A DNA stretch of 64,000 bases. It comes from Dehalococcoidia bacterium (GTDB taxonomy: Bacteria; Chloroflexota; Dehalococcoidia; Tepidiformales; Tepidiformaceae). Location of the stretch: the NCBI GenBank assembly GCA_020850615.1, contig JADZEI010000032.1:92488-156487 (forward strand), written 5' to 3'. Below the pieces are notes generated by a model. The model made no database searches and was not told where the DNA came from. It saw nothing but the letters and a program-made list of their open reading frames with translations. Position numbers and translations under genes: made by a program. Shown here one piece after another: positions 1 to 8,308 of the stretch (position 1 is the stretch's first letter; every line of letters begins with the position of its first letter).

Positions 1-2
1 GG

Positions 3-944
3 CTCGTCGCCCGCGTCAACGCCTTCGAACGGCTCGGCGAGCTCGCCGTGCCGATCCTCATCGTGATCGGCGACCGCGACGCCGAGTTCGTGCACAACGC
101 GCCGCAGCTCATCGCGAACCTGCGGCACGACCTCGTGAGCACGGTCACGCTCGCCGGCGCCGGGCACGCCGCAAACCTCGAACAGCCGGAAGCCTTCAAC
201 GACGCCGTCGTGGACTTCGCCCGCCGGATCGACTTCATCGGCGAAGAGGCCCCGGCCGGCGCCGGTGGCCGCCCGCGCGTGCTCGTGCTGGCGGGCGCCG
301 CGCTCGTCACCCTCGGCGTCGGGTTGCTCGGCGCGTCGTTCATGCTCGGTGGCGGCGGCGATGACCCGGAACCCGTCTCGGCCGATGAACCGGGCAACCA
401 CGCCGCGGCCGTCCCGTCGACCGCGACGAATACCCCCGCTGCCGCTTCGCCGTCCCCGGCGGTCACGCAGGCCGTCGCCGGCGTCTCCGTCTCTGCGACC
501 GCGACCACGCCGGCCGCGACACCCACCGAAGCGACCCCAACCCCCGTGCCGGCGACGAGCACGCCAACCCCGCGCCCCAACACCCCCACGCCCGTCCGGG
601 CCACGCCGACTCCGACCGAAGAGCCGACCGAGACGCCGACGCCCAGCCCGAGCCCCACCGCATCGCCGACCGCGACGCCGACGCCCGCGGGCCGCGGCCT
701 CTCCGTCTCCGGGCCCGCGGAGCTCGCCGTTGGCGAAACCGCGACCTACTTTGCGAACGTCCGCAACCCCGAGGGCGACCTGCTCACGGTCCGCATGAGC
801 GGCGGCGGCAACCAGGTCCTGAACGGCGCCATCGCGGTGAGCTTCTCCGCCCCCGGCTGCTACACCGTCAGCGGCACCGTCTACTACCCGACCGGCTCCA
901 TCAGCTCCTCGATGACCGTCGCCGTCGGCGGCGCCACCTGCTGA
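3..944 (+). CDS. Alpha/beta hydrolase C-terminal part fused to membrane anchor and Ig-like domain (5' partial)
   Basis: The reading frame is open from the window edge, so the N-terminus is missing. The first ~75 visible residues are the C-terminal end of an alpha/beta hydrolase: a strand followed by GDRD (catalytic Asp) and GAGHAANLEQP (catalytic His). Then comes one hydrophobic helix (around positions 280-350, VLVLAGAALVTLGVGLLGA), a Pro/Thr/Ala-rich linker of about 115 residues (positions 360-690) and a ~75-residue beta-rich tail resembling an Ig/PKD module with a pair of cysteines (PGCYTV and the final C). Inference: a cytoplasmic hydrolase anchored in the membrane with an exposed C-terminal adhesion or sensing module. 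The GTG at 48 is internal to the hydrolase fold, so it is not the real start. The substrate is unknown. Confidence 0.75.
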   Translation, partial: LVARVNAFERLGELAVPILIVIGDRDAEFVHNAPQLIANLRHDLVSTVTLAGAGHAANLEQPEAFNDAVVDFARRIDFIGEEAPAGAGGRPRVLVLAGAALVTLGVGLLGASFMLGGGGDDPEPVSADEPGNHAAAVPSTATNTPAAASPSPAVTQAVAGVSVSATATTPAATPTEATPTPVPATSTPTPRPNTPTPVRATPTPTEEPTETPTPSPSPTASPTATPTPAGRGLSVSGPAELAVGETATYFANVRNPEGDLLTVRMSGGGNQVLNGAIAVSFSAPGCYTVSGTVYYPTGSISSSMTVAVGGATC

Positions 945-1021
945 CCGCCCCGCCGATCGCCTAGCCGCTGCCATCCGCCCTACGTATCAACACCGGGACC
1001 CGCAACCATCGTTCCCCCGGC

Positions 1022-1042
1022 GACGTTCGAGAATCGAACGTC
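1022..1042. other. Perfect 9-bp inverted repeat, possible weak terminator
   Basis: GACGTTCGA-gaa-TCGAACGTC forms a hairpin between two convergent genes. No U-tract follows on either strand, so a terminator role is only inferred. The nearby positions 1086-1105 hold the AATCGAAAATCGAAAA word repeat also seen, in variant form, inside uvrC. Confidence 0.35.
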
Positions 1043-1132
1043 AACAACTCAGCGCGCTAAACCAGCGACCACCGCTCCCCCGGCGGAAATCGAAAATCGA
1101 AAACCGGCAACATCCACCCGCTAACCGGCAAT

Positions 1133-2530
1133 TCACTCCCCCCGCTCCCAGAACCTCCCCACCGCGCCCCGCCGCACCAGCTCCGCCCGCAGGTCCAGCA
1201 TCGCCGTGTAGGTTGGGACCACGAACACCTCGTCGCCGGGGGCTGTGCCGGCGACTATCGCGTCCAGCAGCGCCGCCGGCTCGTGGACCACGGCGCCGGG
1301 GGCGGGCCAGCCCGCGTACTTCAGCCGCAGCGCCATGTCTTCCGCGCGGTCGCCACCCACCCAGCAGCTCCCAACCTCGCCCGCGGCCAGCTCGTAGTCG
1401 ACATCCCACGTCCAGCTCACGTCCTGGCCGTCGGCGAAGCGGTCGTTCAGAAGCACTGCCACCTTGAGCGTCCCTTGCGCGCCGCCGGCCAGCTGTTCGA
1501 GCAGGCGCAGCACCTGGTTCGCCCCCGCCGGGTTCTTCGTGAGCAACAGGCGGATGTGCCGCCCCTCCAGCTCGGCCACCTCCTGGCGCCCGAACGCGGG
1601 CCGCACCTTCGCCAGCCCCGCCGCGATCGCCTCCGGCGGCAGGCCCAGCACCCGCGCCACGCAGATCGCCGCGAGCGCGTTGTAGACGTTGTAGGTGCCG
1701 GTCAGCGGCATCCGCAGCGCCCCGATGCCCTCGACCTCGAACGTGGCCTCGTCCAGGCCCAGGCGGAGCGCGCTGCCGGTCGTCTGCGTCGCTGCCCGCC
1801 GCCGGTCGCAGCCGGTACACCGCCACCAGCCGACGTGCGCGAAGTAGCGCCGGTCGTAGGCGAAGTTGCCGCCGCATTCCCGGCACCAGCGCGCATCGAA
1901 CGCGCCCGCGTACTCAGTCGCGAAGGCCGCGTCGTCGAGCCCGAACCAGTGGACCGGGCCGCTCCAGCCTTCCGCCAGCTCGGCCACCGAGGGGTCGTCG
2001 GCGTTCAGGACGATGGTCGCATCCTTCGGCGCCGCCGCGAGCGCCTCCCGCCAGAGCGCCGCCACCGTGTCGACCTCGCCGTAGCGGTCGAGCTGGTCGC
2101 GGAAGAGGTTCGTGAAGGCGAAGACACCCGGCGCGAGCGCACGCGCCGCCGCCGGACAGGTGGCCTCGTCGACTTCGAACAGCCCGGTCGTGCGGCGCGC
2201 CCGCGGGATCGCGCCCGTGGGCCTGGCTTCGAAGAGCAGCGTGCTGGCGAGGCCGCGCATCAGGTTCGAACCTTCGCGGTTGTGGATGAATGGCCGCCCG
2301 GCCTCGCGCAGGATCTCGGCGACGATGCGGCTGGTGGTCGTCTTGCCGTTTGTGCCTGTGACGAGCACCCGCCCGCCGCCGAGCTGCCGCCCGAGGTGCG
2401 CGACGATCGCGGGGTCCACGCGCTCCGCGACGAGCCCCGGGAGGGCCGTGCCGCCGCCCCGCCCGAGGAGCCGGCTCCCCAGGCCCGCCGCCCGCCCCGC
2501 CGCCACCGCCGCCGCCAACCGCGCGTTCAT
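1133..2530 (-). CDS. murT: Lipid II isoglutaminyl synthase, Mur-ligase subunit MurT
   Basis: A 465-residue Mur ligase family protein. The ATP P-loop TGTNGKTTT is at residues 58-66, followed by the Mur central domain. A four-cysteine zinc ribbon, CRECGG...CTGC, lies near residues 215-240, which is diagnostic of MurT rather than MurC-F. The C-terminal DUF1727 region carries LLTKNPAGANQ and the DGQDVSWTWDVDYE segment holding the catalytic Asp. MurT with the glutamine amidotransferase GatD amidates D-Glu of lipid II. GatD usually follows murT in the same operon, but the next gene here is convergent and no GatD is in the window. Start is the ATG at 2530, 73 bp from the divergent cysteine synthase gene. 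Confidence 0.9.
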   Translation of the reverse strand: MNARLAAAVAAGRAAGLGSRLLGRGGGTALPGLVAERVDPAIVAHLGRQLGGGRVLVTGTNGKTTTSRIVAEILREAGRPFIHNREGSNLMRGLASTLLFEARPTGAIPRARRTTGLFEVDEATCPAAARALAPGVFAFTNLFRDQLDRYGEVDTVAALWREALAAAPKDATIVLNADDPSVAELAEGWSGPVHWFGLDDAAFATEYAGAFDARWCRECGGNFAYDRRYFAHVGWWRCTGCDRRRAATQTTGSALRLGLDEATFEVEGIGALRMPLTGTYNVYNALAAICVARVLGLPPEAIAAGLAKVRPAFGRQEVAELEGRHIRLLLTKNPAGANQVLRLLEQLAGGAQGTLKVAVLLNDRFADGQDVSWTWDVDYELAAGEVGSCWVGGDRAEDMALRLKYAGWPAPGAVVHEPAALLDAIVAGTAPGDEVFVVPTYTAMLDLRAELVRRGAVGRFWERGE

Positions 2531-2591
2531 CCCGCGCAGGATATCCCGCCCCGCGCTTGCACGGTCCCCCGGCGCGCTGCCAGCTGCCGCC

Positions 2592-2597
2592 TATACT
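2592..2597 (+). promoter_or_regulatory. -10 box TATACT, predicted leaderless start
   Basis: TATACT is followed by six bases and then the ATG at 2604, so transcription should begin at or next to the start codon. There is no Shine-Dalgarno sequence. Confidence 0.7.
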
Positions 2598-2603
2598 GGC
2601 GCC

Positions 2604-3554
2604 ATGGCCCTCGCCGCTTCTGTGCTCGACCTCGCCGGGAACACGCCGCTTGTCGAGCTGCCCGACCTTTCGCCCCGGCCCGGGGTCCGCTTCTTCGCCA
2701 AGCTCGAAGCCCAGAACCCCACCGGCAGCGTGAAGGACCGCATCGTCCTCCGCCTGCTACAGAAAGCCCGCGCGGAGGGGCGGCTCGCGCCCGGTCAGCC
2801 CATCGTCGAAGCCTCCACCGGCAACACCGGCGTCGCCCTCGCCATGTACGGCCGCCTGCTCGGCCACCGCGTCGACGTCTGCGTCCCCGAGAGCGTCTAC
2901 CCCGAGATCGAGGAACTCCTCCACGCCTACGGCGCGCGCGTGCGGAAGGTGCCGCGCCAGGCAGGGATCAAGACCGCGCTCGAAGTCGCGACCGTCGTCG
3001 CCGAACAGGAAGGCGCGTTCTACCTCGACCAGTTCGGCAGCCCCGAGAACGTCCGCACGCACTACGAGACCACCGGCGCGGAGATCCTCGCCGACCTCCC
3101 GGACGTCGATGTCTTCATCGCCGGCATCGGCACTGGCGGCACGATCAGCGGCGCCGGCCGCCGGCTCAAGGAGGCGAACCCCGCGTGCAAGGTCTTCGGC
3201 GTCGAACCCCGGCTCGGCGTGCACGTGCAGGGGCTCAAGTCGCTCGAAGACGGGTTCATCCCGCCCGTGCTCGACGAGTCCGTGCTCGACGGCAAGATCA
3301 TCGTCGGCAACCGGCACGCATTCTCGCACGCGCGCCGGGCGATGCTGGCGGAGGGCATCTTCGGCGGGATCAGCTCCGGCGCCGTCCTCCACGCCGGCAT
3401 GCGCGTCGCCAGCCGCCTCGAACGGGGCAACATCGTCATGATCTTCGCCGACGGCGGCTGGAAATACCTCGGCACCGACCTCTGGTCCGTCGACCACGAC
3501 GACCCGGACGTCGACCACCGCGACGACCCGGTGGACGACATCCTGTGGTGGTGA
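2604..3554 (+). CDS. cysM: PLP-dependent cysteine synthase, CysM-type
   Basis: A 316-residue fold-type II PLP enzyme that makes cysteine from an activated serine. The PLP lysine is K44 in NPTGSVKDR; the substrate loop STGNTG and the phosphate-binding GTGGT loop are both present, and the protein ends with GISSGAVLH and DGGWKYLGTDLW, the pattern of mycobacterial CysM rather than CysK. It is therefore possible that it uses O-phosphoserine or a sulfur-carrier protein, but that is inference. The frame stays open upstream to 2112, but the ATG at 2604 with TATACT six bases before it is the clear start. A His/Asp-rich tail (VDHDDPDVDHRDD) after the core is unusual. It is divergent from murT. Confidence 0.88.
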   Translation: MALAASVLDLAGNTPLVELPDLSPRPGVRFFAKLEAQNPTGSVKDRIVLRLLQKARAEGRLAPGQPIVEASTGNTGVALAMYGRLLGHRVDVCVPESVYPEIEELLHAYGARVRKVPRQAGIKTALEVATVVAEQEGAFYLDQFGSPENVRTHYETTGAEILADLPDVDVFIAGIGTGGTISGAGRRLKEANPACKVFGVEPRLGVHVQGLKSLEDGFIPPVLDESVLDGKIIVGNRHAFSHARRAMLAEGIFGGISSGAVLHAGMRVASRLERGNIVMIFADGGWKYLGTDLWSVDHDDPDVDHRDDPVDDILWW

Positions 3555-3560
3555 GCTTCG

Positions 3561-3708
3561 TTGCTCTTGGCTGTTGGCTGTTAGCTATTGGTGCAGCGCT
3601 TCGCGGAAACATCACGCGAGGTCGGACACGTCCCAACTGACGCTTCATCGCGGAACCGGCCGGCCCCCAACCAGGCACCAACAGCCAATCGCCAATAGCC
3701 AACAGCCC
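3561..3708. repeat. Word repeats GGCTGTTGGC / CCAATAGCCAACAGCC in inverted orientation
   Basis: Positions 3561-3592 carry TTGGCTGTTGGCTGTTAGC and 3677-3708 the reverse complement type, ACAGCCAATCGCCAATAGCC. The two arms could pair as a long imperfect stem across the 156-bp gap between convergent genes. The same word occurs at 28240-28294, 28431-28447 and 43401-43420. These stretches are clearly poorer in G+C than the surroundings. Confidence 0.65.
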
Positions 3709-3710
3709 GG

Positions 3711-4514
3711 CTACCCCGGGTACTCGATCACCCACCCCGGCTGCCGCTTCTCCGCGAACGATGTCATCCCTTCGCGGCCGTCCGCGCTATTGAAGAACTC
3801 GGCTGAGAGCTGCGCCATCCAGTCGAACGCCTCGCCCAGCGGCATGGAGGGCACGCGCCAGACGATCTCCTTGCCCGCCGCCAGCGCCCGCGGCGCAGCC
3901 TTCAGCAGGCTCGCGATGTACGCATCGACCTTGGCGTCGAGCTGGTCCGCCGGCACCACCGCGTTGAGCAGGCCAATCCGCGCCGCTTCGGCCGCATCGA
4001 AGGTGTCGCCGGTCTGGAACAGCTCGCGCGCCTTCATCACCCCGAGCCGCGGGAAGAGCGCCACCGAGATGACGCCCGGCGCCAGCCCGAGCCGCGCCTC
4101 CGTGAGCGCGAACGTCGTCCCTTCGACCCCCACCGCGATGTCCGAGGCCGCGACCAGGCCGAGCCCGCCCGCGCGCGCCGTGCCCTGCGCCTTCGCCACC
4201 ACCGGCTTCGGCGACTCCATGATCGTCTGCAGGATCTTCGCCAGCCCGTTCCGCCCCAGCAGCGCCTGCGCCACCGACGGGTCCCCCGACTCGTTCGCGG
4301 CGCGCTGCTCCTTGAGGTCCGCACCCGAACAGAACACCGGCCCCGTCCCGGTGAGCACGATGACCCGTACCGCGTCGTCGGCCAGGGCCGCGTCCAGCTG
4401 CCGCGCGAGGTCGCTGACGAGGCGCACGGAGAGCGCGTTCCGGTTCGAAGGCGAGTCGAGCGTAATCGTGCCGACGCCGCGGTGGATGTCGAGGTGGACC
4501 AGTTCGTCAGTCAT
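3711..4514 (-). CDS. Enoyl-CoA hydratase/isomerase (crotonase) family
   Basis: A 267-residue crotonase-fold protein. Oxyanion-hole segments are visible as CSGADLKE (near residue 65) and ARAGGLGLVAASDIAVG (near 110); the Glu expected for hydratase chemistry is in ALTEARLGLAPG. It likely acts on an enoyl-CoA in fatty or branched-chain acid breakdown, in keeping with the biotin carboxylase gene nearby. The exact substrate cannot be read. The ATG at 4514 is preceded by TAGGAT (reverse strand, 4521-4526) at a six-base distance, predicting a leaderless mRNA, so it is not in the operon of the gene upstream. Confidence 0.85.
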   Translation of the reverse strand: MTDELVHLDIHRGVGTITLDSPSNRNALSVRLVSDLARQLDAALADDAVRVIVLTGTGPVFCSGADLKEQRAANESGDPSVAQALLGRNGLAKILQTIMESPKPVVAKAQGTARAGGLGLVAASDIAVGVEGTTFALTEARLGLAPGVISVALFPRLGVMKARELFQTGDTFDAAEAARIGLLNAVVPADQLDAKVDAYIASLLKAAPRALAAGKEIVWRVPSMPLGEAFDWMAQLSAEFFNSADGREGMTSFAEKRQPGWVIEYPG

Positions 4515-4520
4515 GCGCGC

Positions 4521-4526
4521 ATCCTA
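4521..4526 (-). promoter_or_regulatory. -10 box TAGGAT, predicted leaderless start of the crotonase gene
   Basis: On the minus strand TAGGAT is followed by six bases (GCGCGC) and the ATG at 4514. No Shine-Dalgarno sequence fits in the gap. Confidence 0.55.
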
Positions 4527-4538
4527 CCGGCCGCGGCA

Positions 4539-5336
4539 CTACGGGTGCGGGCGGAACTGCCCGGGCTGGCGCCCCTGCCCCGGCGGGCCCGCGAACGCCT
4601 GCGCGATCGACATCCACTCCGCCGCCGCCTCGCCTTCGATCACGAGGTCCGTGTCGGCGACGTGGCGGCGCTGCGTGCAGACCATGCAGAAGTCCTCCGC
4701 CGGGCCGCTGATCCGGTCGGGCGCCGCTTCCGGGCCATGCGCCCACTGTTCGCCGTTGGGGCCGGTGAGCTCGACGCGCACCTCGGCCGCCGGCATCGTC
4801 ATCCCGCGCACCGAATAGGCGTACGCCCGCGTCCGGTAGCTGATGAACGCGACGTGGCGGAGCCGCTCCGTCCGCGGCCGCTCGTGCTCGATGACGTCCT
4901 CGATGTCGAGCCCGTGCGACCAGCACTCCATCAGCCGCGCCGTGAACGAGGACGTGGGCGACATGTCCGGGCCGTACCAGGGCACGCGGCCCTCCTCGCT
5001 CGCGGTCGTGCCGGCCCGCACGAGCGCCGAGCTCGCCTCGCGCCACCACGCCAGCAGCTCCGCCGGGGCCATCGCGCGGCCCTTGCTGAGGTAGGCCGGC
5101 TCCGTGGGGTCACCGCCGCGCATCGCGCGCGCGTTCGCCCGGAACCCCTCCGGGTCGCGCAGCGAGAGCGCCGCCTGTTCGTCGAAGAACGCCAGGTGCG
5201 CAACCTGGTCCCGGACCGCCCAGCCCGGCGCGTGCGTCGGCCGGTCCCACGCCTCCGGCGGCAGGTCGCGGATCATCCGGTCGATCTCCGCGTGCTCGGC
5301 GGCAAGGTCCGCCACGATCTCCGCGAGCCTGCTCAT
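4539..5336 (-). CDS. TIGR03084-like DinB/MDMPI-superfamily metal-binding protein
   Basis: A 265-residue protein starting MSRLAEIVADLAAEHAEIDRM. The N-terminal helical bundle matches the DinB / mycothiol maleylpyruvate isomerase superfamily, with possible metal-ligand histidines in VAHLAFFDEQ and CWSHGLDI. The C-terminal half (GEQWAHGPEAAPDRISG) matches the TIGR03084 pattern. Function is unknown; the family is common in actinobacteria and chloroflexi next to acyl-CoA metabolism genes. Its ATG overlaps the stop of the upstream carboxylase gene by 4 bp (ATGA at 5333-5336), so the two are translationally coupled. A longer frame upstream to 5702 is only antisense overlap with the carboxylase gene. 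Confidence 0.82.
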   Translation of the reverse strand: MSRLAEIVADLAAEHAEIDRMIRDLPPEAWDRPTHAPGWAVRDQVAHLAFFDEQAALSLRDPEGFRANARAMRGGDPTEPAYLSKGRAMAPAELLAWWREASSALVRAGTTASEEGRVPWYGPDMSPTSSFTARLMECWSHGLDIEDVIEHERPRTERLRHVAFISYRTRAYAYSVRGMTMPAAEVRVELTGPNGEQWAHGPEAAPDRISGPAEDFCMVCTQRRHVADTDLVIEGEAAAEWMSIAQAFAGPPGQGRQPGQFRPHP

Positions 5337-7339
5337 CCCTGCCCTCCCTCGCCGGCGTCGATGACCACGAGGGTGGCGCCGCCTTCCACCTGTTGCCCCG
5401 GCGCGACGTTCACTCGCGCCACCACGCCGCCGCCGGACGCGGTCACGTGGTGCTCCATCTTCATCGCCTCCAGCACGACGAGGAGCTGCCCGTCGTGGAC
5501 GCGGTCGCCGGGCTGCACGTGGACCGCGACGACCTTGCCCGGCATCGGCGCCGCGTAGCCGCCCGCCTGGGCCTGGGCCTGCGCCTTCGGGAAGCGCGGC
5601 AGCTCGCCCAGGGCGTACTCGTCGCCGCCCCGGCGCTGTACCCACGCCCGGCCGCCCGCGCGCAGCACGTCGAACCGGCCGGTGAGCGTCGCCCCGCGCC
5701 ACGCCGCCTCCACCACCAGCCCCTCCGCGTCGTACTCCACGACGGTGAGCGTGCTCGTCTCGCCCGGCTCATTGTCCTCGAACACGAACTTGCGCGGCGC
5801 CGGCCGGTGGTGCGCGACCCGGTAGGTTGCCCCGCCGCATTCGAACTCGACCGGCGCGGCAGCGTGCGGGTTGTTCCGCCACCCGGGCGCGATCGCGGGC
5901 CAGCTCCCCGCCGCCGCCACCCGCCCGAGCTCCTCGTGCGCGACCGCGACATACGCCGCGAGCTGCGCATCGCGCCCCTCGTGTGTCCGCGCCGGGCGCA
6001 CGCGCTCGATGAAGTCCGTGGTCGTGTCCCCGGCGAGGAACGCGTCATGCCGCAGCACGTTCGCGAGGAAGTCGCGGTTCGTCGTGAGCCCGTGCACGCG
6101 CAGCTGCTTCAGCACCAGCGCCAGCCGCAGCGCCGCCTCCTCCCGCGTCGCCGCGTGCGTGATCACCTTCGCGATCATGGGGTCGAACTGCACCGGCACG
6201 ACGCTCCCGCTCTCGACCGCGCTCTCCATCCGGTGCGGCACGTCCGCGGGTGGTTCGAACCAGAGCACGGGCCCGGGCGATGGCAGGAAGTCCTGGGCCG
6301 GGTCCTCCGCGTAGAGCCGCACCTCGATCGCGTGGCCATCGATGCGCAGGTCCTCCTGCGCGAACGATAGCGCGTGCCCCTCGGCCACCCGGATCTGCTC
6401 GCGGACGAGGTCGATGCCCGTGATCGCCTCGGTCACGGGGTGCTCCACCTGCAGGCGCGTGTTCATTTCGAGGAAGTAGAACTGCCCGTGTTCGTCCACC
6501 AGGAACTCGACCGTGCCCGCGTTGTCGTAGCCGATCGCGTACGCGGCCTGTACCGCTGCCTCGCCCAGGCGCCGTCGCAGCTCGGCGTCCACCGCCGGCG
6601 AGGGCGCCTCCTCGACCACCTTCTGGTGCCGCCGCTGGATGCTGCATTCCCGCTCGAACAGGTGGACGACGTTGCCGTGGCGGTCGCCGAAGACCTGCAC
6701 TTCGATGTGCCGCGCCCGCTCCAGGTATCGCTCGAGGAACACCGTCTCGTTGCCGAACGCGCCCAGCGCTTCGCGGCGCGCGCTTTCGACCGCGCCGAGC
6801 AGCTTGAGCGGCCCGGGGACCACGCGCATCCCGCGACCGCCGCCTCCGCCGCTCGCCTTCACCAGCACCGGGTAGCGGATTCCTTCCGCCTGCGCGAGGA
6901 GCTCGTCGCCGGGCTCGCCGCGCACCTCGATGCTCGGGAGCATCGGCACGCCCGCCGCCTGGAGCCGCGCCTTCGCGGCCAGCTTGTCGCCCATCGCCGC
7001 GATCGCCGCCGGGTTCGGCCCCACCCACGTCAGCCCGGCATCGAGCACCGCCTGGGGGAAGGCCGCGTTCTCGCTGAGGAACCCGTACCCGGGATGGACC
7101 GCGTCGGCGCCGGCCGCGCGCGCCGCGGCAATGAGCTGCTCGATGTCCAGGTACGTCTCCGCCGCCGACTCACCCCGGAGCGGCACCGCCAGCCCCGCCT
7201 CGCCCACGAACGGCAGCCCCGCATCCGGCGCCGCATACACGGCCACGGTCTCGATGCCCATCGCCCGGCACGTCCGGAACACCCGCCGCGCGATCTCCCC
7301 GCGGTTGGCCACCAGCAACCGCCGCACGCGCCCCATCAC
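5333..7339 (-). CDS. Acyl-CoA carboxylase alpha subunit (biotin carboxylase-BCCP fusion)
   Basis: A 668-residue protein with the biotin carboxylase N-domain (LLVANRGEIARRVFRT), ATP-grasp region with GGGGGRGMR loop, RHIEVQVFGD and the catalytic CSIQRRHQKVVEE and LEMNTRLQVEHPVTE motifs. A linker/BT region follows, then a biotinyl domain with VLEAMKMEH near residue 625, whose Lys carries biotin. Domain order and length fit methylcrotonyl-, propionyl- or geranyl-CoA carboxylase alpha chains; the substrate is set by a beta subunit not present here. Either the GTG at 7339 or the ATG at 7336 can be the start. It is the first gene of an operon with the TIGR03084 protein. Confidence 0.9.
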   Translation of the reverse strand: MMGRVRRLLVANRGEIARRVFRTCRAMGIETVAVYAAPDAGLPFVGEAGLAVPLRGESAAETYLDIEQLIAAARAAGADAVHPGYGFLSENAAFPQAVLDAGLTWVGPNPAAIAAMGDKLAAKARLQAAGVPMLPSIEVRGEPGDELLAQAEGIRYPVLVKASGGGGGRGMRVVPGPLKLLGAVESARREALGAFGNETVFLERYLERARHIEVQVFGDRHGNVVHLFERECSIQRRHQKVVEEAPSPAVDAELRRRLGEAAVQAAYAIGYDNAGTVEFLVDEHGQFYFLEMNTRLQVEHPVTEAITGIDLVREQIRVAEGHALSFAQEDLRIDGHAIEVRLYAEDPAQDFLPSPGPVLWFEPPADVPHRMESAVESGSVVPVQFDPMIAKVITHAATREEAALRLALVLKQLRVHGLTTNRDFLANVLRHDAFLAGDTTTDFIERVRPARTHEGRDAQLAAYVAVAHEELGRVAAAGSWPAIAPGWRNNPHAAAPVEFECGGATYRVAHHRPAPRKFVFEDNEPGETSTLTVVEYDAEGLVVEAAWRGATLTGRFDVLRAGGRAWVQRRGGDEYALGELPRFPKAQAQAQAGGYAAPMPGKVVAVHVQPGDRVHDGQLLVVLEAMKMEHHVTASGGGVVARVNVAPGQQVEGGATLVVIDAGEGGQG

Positions 7340-7713
7340 CAGCTCCCCGGCCGGCAGCAGGCCTGGTTCGTCGCATCATCCCCCCGCAGGGCTCGCGAAT
7401 CACCGCAAACAGCTCCCCCTCGCCTGCCGCAGCGGGAGACACCATGGCAAAGGGCCAGGATGGCGGATGAAAATCGACTCTCGTCAGGGAGAGTCAACGA
7501 ATAACGAATCCAGATGTCCGGAACCACGGGGCTATTTTCAGAGCAGAGGGGGCCGGGGGGTGAGGGCACATAAACCATCGCGGCCAGAATCTACAGGATC
7601 ACAACGCCACCGTCCGGCCATCCGCACCACCGCCGATGCAGCGGCCCATCCAGCGTCGACCGAACTCCCGCTCGCCCACCGCGGCGGGCGAGGGCGCAGG
7701 GTGAGGGCCCGGC
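7340..7713. repeat. Gene-free stretch holding a split palindromic repeat and a second copy
   Basis: No supported gene in 374 bp. Positions 7412-7440 match the right half (GCGGGCGAGGGGGAG side, reverse strand) and 7545-7567 the left half (CCCTCACCCCCCGGCCCC, reverse strand) of the palindromic element that is intact at 38872 and 63828. The halves are separated by about 104 bp of lower-GC DNA, as if something had inserted into one element. A second, degenerate copy is at 7665-7709. Confidence 0.6.
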
Positions 7714-7914
7714 CTAGTGCAGCGCCGGCTCCCCTTCGATAACCGCCGTCAGCCGCTCCACCGGCACGCCGAGCAGCGTCGCCGCATCCGCGATGCGGTA
7801 ATCATAGAGCTCCCGCGTGACGCCCATCCGGGCGAGACGTGGCCCTGCCGCGGGCCGCACGCGAAGCGCTTCGTAGACGGATACGGAACCGGGGACTCGA
7901 GCTTCGTACGCCAT
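7714..7914 (-). CDS. Small conserved-looking hypothetical protein
   Basis: A 66-residue protein starting MAYEARVPGSVSVYEALRVRPA; the ATG at 7914 has GGAGG five bases upstream and is preferred to the longer frame beginning at 7947. The C-terminal half (LYDYRIADAATLLGVPVERLTAVI) looks like a short helical segment resembling a DNA-binding helix-turn-helix of the SpoVT/excisionase kind, but this is weak. It is surrounded by gene-free DNA on both sides. I do not recognise the family. Confidence 0.5.
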   Translation of the reverse strand: MAYEARVPGSVSVYEALRVRPAAGPRLARMGVTRELYDYRIADAATLLGVPVERLTAVIEGEPALH

Positions 7915-8113
7915 GACGACCTCCACCGGCGCCACCATGCCCGACACGTGTTACGCATGCGTGTCGCTGACATGGCAACCGCATTGCCACGGACACCGTA
8001 CCCCCGTTCGCCCTTGGGAAAGCGATGTACGCCAAATATTTACGATTCCGGGCCCTCCCGCGCCCGGTCATCGAATTTACAGATGCGGGCGGCCCACCCG
8101 CGGCGGCCTGTGG

Positions 8114-8119
8114 TACAGT
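8114..8119 (+). promoter_or_regulatory. -10 box TACAGT of the riboswitch transcript
   Basis: TACAGT lies about 8-12 bases before the first conserved riboswitch segment, so transcription would begin near 8126, in agreement with an RNA leader that starts with the aptamer. Confidence 0.5.
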
Positions 8120-8238
8120 CGAATGGTCGAATCCGGCGCCCGCCGGAACGGGGGAACCACCACCTGGGGTGCATGCGCAAACCGCGCACGGCGACTTCCG
8201 ACGCCGAACCCGTCAGCTAACCCCGTAGACGTTCGGGG
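8120..8238 (+). promoter_or_regulatory. Cyclic di-AMP riboswitch (ydaO-yuaA type)
   Basis: The 3' hallmark CCGAACCCGTCAGCTAACCC followed by CGTAGACGTTCG (8203-8235) matches the ydaO consensus nearly base for base. The 5' hallmarks GGTCGAATCC (8125-8134) and CGGGGGAACCA (8149-8159), then GGGGTGCATGC, are in the expected order and spacing. The element is about 115 nt. Known members bind c-di-AMP and switch genes for wall hydrolases, potassium and osmolyte transport off. Here the downstream unit is two tiny ORFs and a KamA-like radical SAM gene. The P1 stem is imperfect by eye. No clear intrinsic terminator was recognised after it, so the expression platform is unknown. Confidence 0.85.
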
Positions 8239-8308
8239 GGCTGCGTTACCAGCCTCCACATTCGCACGCAGGCGCCACGCGCGCCGGCACAACCGCGGAG
8301 GCAGGCTG

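Noticed and set aside
1283..3640. A 785-codon plus-strand frame across murT and cysM
   Set aside because: No domain; antisense to murT and a shadow of cysM.
8115..8140. tRNA T-arm-like GGTCGAATCC
   Set aside because: The flanks fold and match the c-di-AMP riboswitch and no cloverleaf is present. No tRNA was found in any gap.
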